From the NCBI RefSeq assembly GCF_015710575.1, contig NZ_CP065373.1, positions 3,348,001-3,412,000 on the forward strand: a stretch of DNA of 64,000 nucleotides, written 5' to 3'. The stretch comes from Mycolicibacterium mengxianglii (GTDB lineage: Bacteria > Actinomycetota > Actinomycetes > Mycobacteriales > Mycobacteriaceae). Positions 56,903 through 64,000 of this stretch are shown here, piece by piece (the first letter of the stretch is position 1; each line of letters starts with the position of its first letter). The notes beneath the pieces are model-generated. The model had not been told where the DNA came from, ran no database searches, and saw nothing but the letters and a program-made list of their open reading frames with translations. The position numbers were made by a program, and so were the translations under genes.

Positions 56903-57381
56903 CCGCGCAGGAAGGTATGAAACCGGTACCGCAGGCCCGACTCGCTGGTCTGCCACCCTTCGACGGTGCCCTGCCAGGATTCGTCGAGCATGGGGGCCAC
57001 GATATCGCCGTCCTGGCGGCGCACGTCGACCTCGATCTCGGTGACCTCGCAGCGGCTCGCGGCAGGCAGCGCCTGGATGTAGATCTGCGCGCCACCGATC
57101 ACCCAGGTGTCCTCATCGGTGAACGCCGCGTCAAGGGTGTCCACCACCATTGCACCATCAGCCATGTAGCCAGCTTGCCGGGTGACTACGACATTTTTGC
57201 GGCCCGGCAGCGGCCGCACCTTCGCCGGCAGCGACTCCCAGGTCAACCGGCCCATCACCACGGTCTGGCCGAGCGTGAGCTCTTTGAACCGGGCCTGGTC
57301 TTCAGGGAGCCGCCAGGGAATGCCGTTGTCGCGGCCGATGACACCCGAGGTGGACTGTGCCCAGATAAGCCCTAACCCCAT
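56899..57381 (-). CDS. dfrA: dihydrofolate reductase DfrA
   Basis: The 160-residue NADPH-dependent enzyme has the N-terminal [33 protein letters not shown], the NADPH motifs GRLTWESLP and VTRQAGY, and IGGAQIY. It regenerates tetrahydrofolate after the ThyA reaction. The ATG at 57381 starts the conserved strand; the open frame to 57540 is a shadow. It overlaps the end of the glycosylase-like gene by 4 bases (stop 56899/start 56902), and thyA is 55 bases upstream. Confidence 0.96.
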   Translation of the reverse strand: MGLGLIWAQSTSGVIGRDNGIPWRLPEDQARFKELTLGQTVVMGRLTWESLPAKVRPLPGRKNVVVTRQAGYMADGAMVVDTLDAAFTDEDTWVIGGAQIYIQALPAASRCEVTEIEVDVRRQDGDIVAPMLDESWQGTVEGWQTSESGLRYRFHTFLRG

Positions 57382-57436
57382 ACGCTCGCTCCTCGGCGCT
57401 GCTCGTCCCTCGCAACGCGTCGTCGACTCGCAGCCC

Positions 57437-58237
57437 TCACACCGCCACCGGCGCCTTGATGCCCGGATGCGGGTCGTAGTTCTTGATCTCGATATCCTCG
57501 TACGTGTAGTCGAAAATCGAATCGCGCTGCGCCAGAACAAGTTCAGGATACGGCCTGGGCTCCCGGCTCAGTTGCAACCGAACCTGATCCACGTGGTTGT
57601 CGTAGATGTGGCAGTCTCCCCCGGTCCAGACGAACTCGCCGACACCGAGCCCGGCCTGAGCGGCCATCATGTGGGTCAACAAGGCATAAGACGCGATGTT
57701 GAACGGGACGCCGAGGAAGAGATCCGCGCTGCGTTGGTAGAGCTGGCAGCTCAGCCGGCCGTCGGCGACATAGAACTGGAAGAACGCGTGGCACGGGGGC
57801 AGCGCCATCTGCGGGATCTCACCGACGTTCCAGGCGGAAACGATGATGCGCCGGCTGTCGGGGTCACTGCGCAGCAAGTCCACCGCTGCACTGATCTGGT
57901 CGATGTGTTCGCCGGTCGGCGTGGGCCAGGACCGCCACTGCACACCGTAGACAGGGCCGAGATCGCCTGTCTCGCTGGCCCATTCGTCCCAGATGGTCAC
58001 CCCGTGCTCGTGTAGCCATCCGACGTTGGAGTCGCCCCGCAGGAACCAGAGCAGCTCATAGATCACCGACTTCAGGTGCACCTTCTTGGTGGTGATGAGA
58101 GGAAATCCGGCGCTGAGGTCGTAACGCAGCTGGTGACCGAACAGGCTGCGTGTTCCGGTACCGGTGCGGTCAGACTTGGGAGTGCCCTGCTCGAGCACCA
58201 GAGCCAGCAGATCCTCGTACGGGGTTGCGATCGGCAC
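57437..58237 (-). CDS. thyA: thymidylate synthase ThyA
   Basis: The 266-residue classical thymidylate synthase has the catalytic Cys149 in [30 protein letters not shown], and the folate site [12 protein letters not shown]. It makes dTMP and dihydrofolate, which DfrA recycles. The start is GTG 58237. thyA and dfrA form an operon; ThyX in the same window gives a second, folate-sparing route. Confidence 0.96.
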   Translation of the reverse strand: MPIATPYEDLLALVLEQGTPKSDRTGTGTRSLFGHQLRYDLSAGFPLITTKKVHLKSVIYELLWFLRGDSNVGWLHEHGVTIWDEWASETGDLGPVYGVQWRSWPTPTGEHIDQISAAVDLLRSDPDSRRIIVSAWNVGEIPQMALPPCHAFFQFYVADGRLSCQLYQRSADLFLGVPFNIASYALLTHMMAAQAGLGVGEFVWTGGDCHIYDNHVDQVRLQLSREPRPYPELVLAQRDSIFDYTYEDIEIKNYDPHPGIKAPVAV

Positions 58238-58279
58238 TCCGTCAGCCTACGTCCAGGACCCAGGAGTAGAACGGAAGCC

Positions 58280-59026
58280 ATGCCAGCAACGCGGAAAACC
58301 ACCGATACCGTCACCACTGCAGACGGCACGTGCCCAGTCACTGTGGTCACCCCGGACGGGGACGGACCCTGGCCAGGTGTGGTGATGTACCCCGACGCCG
58401 GCGGCGCACGCGGGACATTTGACGAAATGGCAGCCAAGCTGGCTGGTTACGGCTACGCCGTCCTGGTGCCGGACGTCTACTACCGCAGCGGTGCCTGGCA
58501 GCCGTTCGACATGGCGACGGTATTCAGCGACCCGGACGAGCGCAAGCGGCTGTTCGGCATGATCAGCTCGGTCACCGCCGAGGCCATGGCCACCGACGCC
58601 AGCGCATTCTTCGACTACCTGGCCGCACGCCCGGATGTTCGCGGCGAGACTTTCGGCACGACGGGCTATTGCATGGGCGGGCGGACGTCGCTGGTGGTGG
58701 CCGGGCGGGTGCCGGCACGGGTGGCCGCCGCGATGTCCTTCCACGGCGGCGGGCTGGTCACCGATACTCCCGACAGTCCGCATCTGATGGCCGAGCAGAT
58801 CCGCGCCAGGGTGTACGTGGGCGGAGCGGAAAACGATCAATCGTTCACCGAGGAGAACGCCGAAACACTGGAGAAGGCGCTCTCGGCCGCCGGGGTCGAG
58901 CACACCATCGAGATCTATCCCGCCGCGCACGGTTTCGCGGTGCCCGACATGACGTCCTACGACGAGGCGGCGGCCGCGCGGCACTGGGACGCCATGCGTG
59001 ATGTGTTCGGGGCCACGTTGGCCTGA
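58280..59026 (+). CDS. dienelactone hydrolase family protein
   Basis: The 248-residue alpha/beta hydrolase has the catalytic triad of dienelactone hydrolases: Cys131 in GYCMGGR, Asp186 in GGAENDQSF and His217 in AAHGFAV. Equivalent to Rv2765. The natural substrate is unknown; the Cys nucleophile is unusual for alpha/beta hydrolases but typical of this family. ATG 58280 begins the conserved sequence; the upstream frame is shadow of thyA. It diverges from thyA across 42 bases. Confidence 0.9.
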   Translation: MPATRKTTDTVTTADGTCPVTVVTPDGDGPWPGVVMYPDAGGARGTFDEMAAKLAGYGYAVLVPDVYYRSGAWQPFDMATVFSDPDERKRLFGMISSVTAEAMATDASAFFDYLAARPDVRGETFGTTGYCMGGRTSLVVAGRVPARVAAAMSFHGGGLVTDTPDSPHLMAEQIRARVYVGGAENDQSFTEENAETLEKALSAAGVEHTIEIYPAAHGFAVPDMTSYDEAAAARHWDAMRDVFGATLA

Positions 59027-59069
59027 CGCCGTTTTGCCTTGCCGTGACCAGGTAGGCCACCATGAGAAC

Positions 59070-59990
59070 GTGTATGACCAGGTCCAGCAGGAACAGAGCC
59101 CCGACAGCCAGCCCCCGGGCTCCCGGATAGATCCCGTGCTGGCGCGCAGCTGGCTGCTGGTCAACGGCGCGCAGTACGAGCGGTTCGCCGTCGCGGCCCG
59201 GTCGCGGGCCGACATCGTCGTCCTCGATATCGAGGACGCGGTTGCGCCCAAGGACAAGGGTGCCGCCCGCGAGAACGTCATCCGCTGGCTGGCCGACGGC
59301 AACAGCGACTGGGTGCGGGTCAACGGTTTCGGCACCCCGTGGTGGGCTGACGACTTGGCGTTGCTCGCCGGCACTTCGATCGGCGGGGTGATGCTGGCGA
59401 TGGTCGAATCCGTCGACCACGTGACCGAGACCGCCAAGCGGCTGCCCGGTGTACCGATCGTCGCGCTGGTGGAGACGGCCCGCGGTCTCGAGCGCATCGC
59501 CGAGATCGCGTCGGCCAAAGGCACATTCCGGCTCGCCTTCGGCATCGGCGACTTCCGCCGCGACACCGGCTTCGGTGACAACCCGGCCACGCTGGCCTAC
59601 ACCCGATCGCGATTCACCATCGCCGCCAAGGCGGCCCATCTGCCCAGCGCCATCGACGGGCCGACGGTCGGTTCGAGCGCGCTCAAGCTCATCGAGGCCA
59701 CTGCGGTGTCAGCGGAATTCGGGATGACCGGCAAGATCTGCCTGACGCCCGATCAGTGCGGAACCGTGAACGAGGGGCTCTCGCCGTCGATGGACGAGAT
59801 CAGTTGGGCGAAGGAGTTTTTCGCCGAGTTCGAGGCCGACGGCGGCGAGATCCGCAACGGGTCGGACCTGCCCCGCATCGCGCGCGCCAACAAGATCCTC
59901 GATCTGGCACGGGCGTACGGAATCGAAGAATCAGAATTCGACGACGAAGAAGTCCACGCCCCCGCGCCGTCGGATACCTACCACTACTGA
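59070..59990 (+). CDS. CitE-like HpcH/HpaI aldolase-lyase family protein
   Basis: The product (306 residues from GTG 59070) is a TIM barrel with the CitE/CLYBL motifs ADIVVLDIEDAVAPKDKGAARENV, RVNGFGTPWW, VALVETARGLERIAEIA and GMTGKICLTPDQ. Such proteins cleave malyl-CoA, citramalyl-CoA or beta-methylmalyl-CoA types of substrate, or act as thioesterases. The C-terminus is acidic. The start is uncertain: the conserved sequence begins after about residue 20. It overlaps the end of the DLH gene only if a longer start at 58998 is used. Confidence 0.85.
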   Translation: MYDQVQQEQSPDSQPPGSRIDPVLARSWLLVNGAQYERFAVAARSRADIVVLDIEDAVAPKDKGAARENVIRWLADGNSDWVRVNGFGTPWWADDLALLAGTSIGGVMLAMVESVDHVTETAKRLPGVPIVALVETARGLERIAEIASAKGTFRLAFGIGDFRRDTGFGDNPATLAYTRSRFTIAAKAAHLPSAIDGPTVGSSALKLIEATAVSAEFGMTGKICLTPDQCGTVNEGLSPSMDEISWAKEFFAEFEADGGEIRNGSDLPRIARANKILDLARAYGIEESEFDDEEVHAPAPSDTYHY

Positions 59991-60445
59991 GCGGCTGCCC
60001 GCCGGGAGTGCAGATATGTCGCGACCCCGCGCAGAACACCGCGTGCAGCGTAGGCGCCCGCGATCAGTGTCAGCAGGATGAGCACGACGAACATGACCAT
60101 CCAGTTGCTTCGGGTATGGCTGACGTTCCACCACACGACGGTGAACAGCAGCGCGCAGACGAACACCACGATGTCGCGCCAATTGCCCTCATAGGAGGCG
60201 GCGAGTTCCCGGATCTCCCGGTTCTTGTCGACGGACGTGATGAGATCGTCGACACGCATGTCGATCACCCGCTGCAGCTCGGCACGGCGCTCGACCTGTT
60301 CCGGCGGTAGCAGGGCCAGCAACTCGATGTCCTGTTTGATGGTGCCCCTGATGTCTGGACCTTTGAACGTCCCCGCCGCCAGGCCCAGGAGTGCACCACC
60401 GGCGATCGGCGCTCCGGCGAGGGCTAGTTCAGCAATCCCGGGCAT
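59984..60445 (-). CDS. conserved two-TM membrane protein
   Basis: The 153-residue protein has an N-terminal hydrophobic segment (LALAGAPIAGGALLGLAAG), a charged middle region (IELLALLPPEQVERRAELQRVIDMRVDDLITSVDKN) and two adjacent membrane helices (about 88-105 and 112-132). No domain was recognised. GAGGAG lies ten bases upstream of ATG 60445. It lies directly downstream of the flavodoxin-like gene and is likely co-transcribed. It overlaps the CitE-like gene by 7 bases at the 3' end. Confidence 0.6.
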   Translation of the reverse strand: MPGIAELALAGAPIAGGALLGLAAGTFKGPDIRGTIKQDIELLALLPPEQVERRAELQRVIDMRVDDLITSVDKNREIRELAASYEGNWRDIVVFVCALLFTVVWWNVSHTRSNWMVMFVVLILLTLIAGAYAARGVLRGVATYLHSRRAAAQ

Positions 60446-60457
60446 GCGGCTCCTCAA

Positions 60458-60910
60458 TCACTGCATCAGCGTCGCAGCGAGTGTGCCACCGAGCTCGTAG
60501 GCGCGCCCGCGCACACTCGCATCAATTCCGCCGGTGACCTCGAGGACGTCGGCCGCTTTCGTCAGCGCCAGGCCGGTCGTCAGGCGCTCGACAGCGGTCA
60601 CCGCTCCGGCGGTGTCGTTGTTGCCGTGTACCCACAGCCCATACGGCCGACCCGCGACGTGATCCAGGATCGGGTAGTACACCGTGTCGAAAAAATGCTT
60701 GAGCGCCCCGGACATGTAACCGAAGTTGGCGGTGGTGCCGAACAGGAAACCGTCAGCCTCGAGCGCGTCCGGGACGGTGGCGGCCAGAGCGGGCACCACA
60801 TGGACGTCGACCCCGCTGATCTCGGGGTCTCGGGCACCGGCGACGACCTGCTCGAGAAGTTCACGCGTTCCCGGCGACGGCGTGTGGTGCACGACGAGCA
60901 GGGTGCTCAC
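60458..60910 (-). CDS. flavodoxin-like NAD(P)H:FMN oxidoreductase (Rv2771c-type)
   Basis: The 150-residue protein has a flavodoxin-like fold: LLVVHHTPSPGTRELLEQVVAG (P-loop-like FMN-phosphate site at about 5-15), GFLFGTTANFGYMSGALKHFFDTVYYPI and GLWVHGNNDTAGAVTAVERL. It matches WrbA-like NAD(P)H-dependent flavin reductases and Rv2771c. It overlaps its upstream neighbour's stop by 4 bases (60907-60910), so translation is coupled. Confidence 0.85.
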   Translation of the reverse strand: MSTLLVVHHTPSPGTRELLEQVVAGARDPEISGVDVHVVPALAATVPDALEADGFLFGTTANFGYMSGALKHFFDTVYYPILDHVAGRPYGLWVHGNNDTAGAVTAVERLTTGLALTKAADVLEVTGGIDASVRGRAYELGGTLAATLMQ

Positions 60911-61362
60911 CGCTCCGCTCGTTCCATTTCCACCGCGGTCCGCATGGCCTCGCGGGCGCGGCTGCGGTCACCGGCGTAGTCGTAGGCGCGGGCCACCCGG
61001 TACCAGCGGATCCAGTTGTCGGGGTCGGCGTCGAGTTCGGCGCGCACGGTCTCGAACAGCTGATCCGCGGCGCCCCGCTCGATGCGCCCGGAGGCCCGCC
61101 GCGGCAGATGGCTCACGTCGAGATCCAGACCTGCGTCGTGAGCCCGCCTGGCCAGCCGTTGGTGCGCGAAGCCGGCGCGCAGGGTGGCGACCAGCGCCCA
61201 CGCCCCGACCACCGGTAACAGCAGCAGAGCGATGCCCAGGCCCACCGGGGCAATGCGGCCGTCGGCGATCAGAGCGAACGCGATGCGCCCCAACAACACC
61301 AGATACAGGACCATCGCCACGCAGAAGAACCCGATCAGGATCTGGGTGCGCAGGAGGCGCAT
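60907..61362 (-). CDS. conserved membrane protein with TPR-like tail (Rv2772c-type)
   Basis: The 151-residue protein has two N-terminal helices (about 6-28 and 37-59) and a soluble C-terminal part (FETVRAELDADPDNWIRWYRVARAYDYAGDRSRAREAMRTAVEME) that resembles a single TPR-like helix pair. It matches Rv2772c in position and layout and lies 16 bases downstream of dapB. The function is unknown. Confidence 0.78.
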   Translation of the reverse strand: MRLLRTQILIGFFCVAMVLYLVLLGRIAFALIADGRIAPVGLGIALLLLPVVGAWALVATLRAGFAHQRLARRAHDAGLDLDVSHLPRRASGRIERGAADQLFETVRAELDADPDNWIRWYRVARAYDYAGDRSRAREAMRTAVEMERAER

Positions 61363-61378
61363 GTTTGGCCGCCGCCCC

Positions 61379-62197
<819 letters not shown>

Positions 62198-62240
62198 TTA
62201 TGTTCGCGAGCCGATTTTTGTCACCCACCCCGGCTATCAT

Positions 62241-62256
62241 TCGAACATGTTTTCGA
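62241..62256. promoter_or_regulatory. SOS (LexA) box overlapping the start codon of the HNH gene
   Basis: TCGAACATGTTTTCGA matches the mycobacterial LexA consensus TCGAAC-N4-GTTCGA with one mismatch; the ATG start (62247) lies in the N4 spacer. LexA bound here would block transcription or translation directly. Members of the 13E12 family are known carriers of such sites. Confidence 0.8.
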
Positions 62257-63665
62257 ATCGGGTGTCCGAGGCGGTGGCCATGCTGCTCACCGCGATGGAT
62301 GCGCTGGCCGCGGTCTCGAAAACCGAATGGGAGGGATTGCCGCTGGCGGACCGGTTGGCCACGGCCGAGTCGGTGGAGACGGCGCGCCGTCGCGGGTTGG
62401 CGGTGGGCACAACCCTGGCTGCGACCCTGGTGGGCGATGACCAGGCCGTGTTGGGTGGTGGGCCGCGCCAGTTGTTGGCCGACTGGTTGCGCATCACCAC
62501 CGCCGAAGCCAAGCACCGGTTGGATCATGCCGCCAAGGTGGAGGAGCGCACCACGTTGACCGGTCCGGTGCTGCCACCGGTGTTGGCCGCCACCGCTGCC
62601 TCGTGGCACGCCGGACGGCTTGATGAAGAGCATCTGACGGTGATCCTGGACTTCATCAAGGACCTGCCGGCCGACATCGAACCCGCAGAGCGGGACACCG
62701 CCGAGGCGTTTCTGGCCCACAAGGCCGCCGAGTTGCGACCCGAACAGCTCAAACAACTGGCGGACAACCTCGCGATCACGCTGAACCCCGACGGGGTCTT
62801 CACCGATGCTGACCGGAAGCGCCAGTCCAGCTTCTGCTGGGGACCGCAACGTCGCGACGGGATGAGCAAAGGCACCCTCTGGGCCACCCCGGAGTTGCGG
62901 GCCGGCCTGGATGCCCACTTCGCGCACGGCGCCAAACCCGGTATGAACAATCCGGCCGACCAGTCCCCCTGCACCGAGGGCGAACCCGACCCCGAGCTGG
63001 CCGGCAGCGATACCCGCAGCCCGGCGCAACGCCGCCACGACGCTCTGAATGCGTTGGTACGCAGGCAACTCGGTGACCCCGACCTCGGAACCCACCGTGG
63101 ACTGCCGGTCACCATCATCGCCTCGACCACCCTGTCCGAGTTACAGTCCGGCGCCGGGCAGGCGGTCACCGCCGCCGGCACCCTGCTGCCGATCCCCGAT
63201 CTGATCCGGATGGCACAGCACGCCTTTCATTACCTGACGGTGTTCGACGACGTGACGGGCCGGCCATTGTGGTTGGGCCGCACCAAACGGTGTGCGAGCG
63301 CCGACCAGCGGATCGTCCTGCACGCCTTGGATCGAGGCTGCACATTTCCGGGGTGTGACAAGCCGGGCTATCTGTGCGAGGTCCACCACGTCGATGAATG
63401 GGCCGCCGGTGGTCGCACCGATATCGACAAACTCACGTTCGCCTGCGGCGTCCACCACAAGCTGCTCAGCCAAGGGTGGCGGACGCGCAAACTGGGCAAC
63501 GGCGACACCGAATGGCTGCCACCGACTCAACTCGGCCTCACATTCGGGGGCACCGTCAACGCGTTCCACCACCCTGAACGGTTTCTGCCCAAGACACCGG
63601 GAGCCGCCGAAGCACCGGAAGCCGCCGAAGCACCGGGGGCCGACGCCGAGGACGACCCCGACTGA
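62247..63665 (+). CDS. 13E12-type HNH endonuclease-domain protein (DUF222)
   Basis: The 472-residue protein has an N-terminal DUF222 region (MDALAAVSKTEWEGLPLADRLATAESVETARRR) and a C-terminal HNH motif (ADQRIVLHALDRGCTFPGCDKPGYLCEVHHVDEWAAGGRTDIDKLTFACGVHHKLL, the zinc-binding Cys pairs and catalytic His-His). It matches the repeated 13E12 (REP13E12) family of mycobacteria, of unknown function and possibly mobile. It has an Ala/Glu-Ala tandem-repeat tail at 63603-63638 and an SOS box over its start. Confidence 0.9.
   Translation: MFSNRVSEAVAMLLTAMDALAAVSKTEWEGLPLADRLATAESVETARRRGLAVGTTLAATLVGDDQAVLGGGPRQLLADWLRITTAEAKHRLDHAAKVEERTTLTGPVLPPVLAATAASWHAGRLDEEHLTVILDFIKDLPADIEPAERDTAEAFLAHKAAELRPEQLKQLADNLAITLNPDGVFTDADRKRQSSFCWGPQRRDGMSKGTLWATPELRAGLDAHFAHGAKPGMNNPADQSPCTEGEPDPELAGSDTRSPAQRRHDALNALVRRQLGDPDLGTHRGLPVTIIASTTLSELQSGAGQAVTAAGTLLPIPDLIRMAQHAFHYLTVFDDVTGRPLWLGRTKRCASADQRIVLHALDRGCTFPGCDKPGYLCEVHHVDEWAAGGRTDIDKLTFACGVHHKLLSQGWRTRKLGNGDTEWLPPTQLGLTFGGTVNAFHHPERFLPKTPGAAEAPEAAEAPGADAEDDPD
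63603..63638. repeat. 18-bp in-frame repeat at the 3' end of the HNH gene
   Basis: Two near-exact copies of GCCGCCGAAGCACCGGAA encode an AAEAPE repeat in the acidic tail. They occupy a disordered region and are likely to vary between strains. Confidence 0.8.
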
Positions 63666-63826
63666 GGTTCCCCGCACGGCGCTTCCCACGCCGCCCCATC
63701 AGGGCCTGGCATCGGTGAGGCGCGCCCCGCGACACGTCACAGCAGTTTAATACCCACGAAATTGCGTAGCCACAGTTCTGCGTCCTACTGGTAGCACCGA
63801 CTCTTGCCAGCCCAGGAGGACCGACA

Positions 63827-64000
63827 ATGACACTCGCCGCCGAACCCCCACCGCTCGCGGGCAAGAAACTCACCATTGTCCGTGGCGCCTGCCCGCACGA
63901 CTGCCCCGACACGTGCGCGATGCTCTACGAGGTCGAGGACGGAAAGCTGGTCAACGTCAAAGGGGACCCTGATCACCCCATGACCAGGGGCGGCCTCTGC
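63827..64000 (+). CDS. molybdopterin oxidoreductase, 4Fe-4S type (5' part; runs off the window)
   Basis: The first 58 codons are present. After a short N-terminus the sequence ACPHDCPDTC has three cysteines (22, 26 and 30) and a fourth at 58 (GGLC), the 4Fe-4S motif of the nitrate/formate/thiosulfate group of Mo-bisMGD enzymes. AGGAGGACCGACA is an excellent ribosome-binding site. No Tat signal is apparent, so it should be cytoplasmic; the substrate cannot be called from so little. Confidence 0.8.
   Translation, partial: MTLAAEPPPLAGKKLTIVRGACPHDCPDTCAMLYEVEDGKLVNVKGDPDHPMTRGGLC

Overview
The window is a high-GC actinobacterial chromosome segment from a non-tuberculous, probably rapidly growing Mycobacterium (Mycolicibacterium). 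The evidence is gene order that I recognise from the Mycobacterium tuberculosis Rv2715-Rv2773c interval: hydrolase, PhzF-like protein, nrdR, chiZ, lexA, LGFP-repeat protein, fadE20, hflX, dapF, miaA, miaB, recX-recA, ephG, psp genes, clgR, pgsA3, argA, ftsK, rnj, dapA, thyX, dfrA-thyA and dapB. LexA-type SOS boxes of mycobacterial form support this. The recA gene has no intein, unlike M. tuberculosis. All identifications come from reading the sequence and from memory of the families; no search was run.

Layout. 1-6.1 kb: end of an alpha/beta hydrolase, a PhzF-like protein, nrdR, and the divergent SOS pair chiZ/lexA with three LexA boxes between them, then an LGFP-repeat envelope protein. 6.2-9.8 kb: fadE20 divergent from a BisC-type molybdoenzyme, with a perfect operator-like palindrome between them. 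9.8-18.5 kb: hflX, dapF, miaA, an extradiol-dioxygenase-like protein, a DMT permease, a DUF349 protein, a membrane protein and miaB. 18.6-21.9 kb: a glutamate-type ABC importer (gluABCD). 21.9-31.0 kb: an accessory block of oxidoreductases (LLM, SDR, zinc ADH, MDR reductase, NmrA-like), a tautomerase, a methyltransferase and two paralogous LysR regulators. 31.2-41.4 kb: recX-recA, a DUF3046 protein, a glycosyltransferase, ephG, the envelope-stress genes pspM-pspA-clgR, pncC/cinA-C, pgsA3, argA and ftsK. 41.4-44.2 kb: an LMF-family membrane protein, an ABM-domain monooxygenase and a mycofactocin-type SDR.

44.2-52.1 kb is the most interesting block. Two divergent operons (small-molecule kinase, SDR and GntR on one side; APC permease, AGXT2L-type class III PLP enzyme and PrpE-like acyl-CoA synthetase on the other) look like a self-contained amino-alcohol utilisation system: import, O-phosphorylation, phospho-lyase release of ammonia, phosphate and an aldehyde, oxidation, then CoA activation. 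Repeated TTTGGTC elements in the promoter regions may be the GntR operators. 52.2-62.1 kb: RNase J, dapA, thyX, an AlkZ/YcaQ-like glycosylase, dfrA-thyA, a dienelactone hydrolase, a CitE-like protein, small membrane proteins and dapB. The window closes with a 13E12-type HNH protein whose start codon lies inside a LexA box, and the first 58 codons of an iron-sulfur molybdopterin oxidoreductase.

Other points: pspM appears split by a one-base frameshift; several convergent gene pairs share long perfect hairpins without a U-tract; no tRNA, rRNA, CRISPR, insertion sequence or prophage was recognised.
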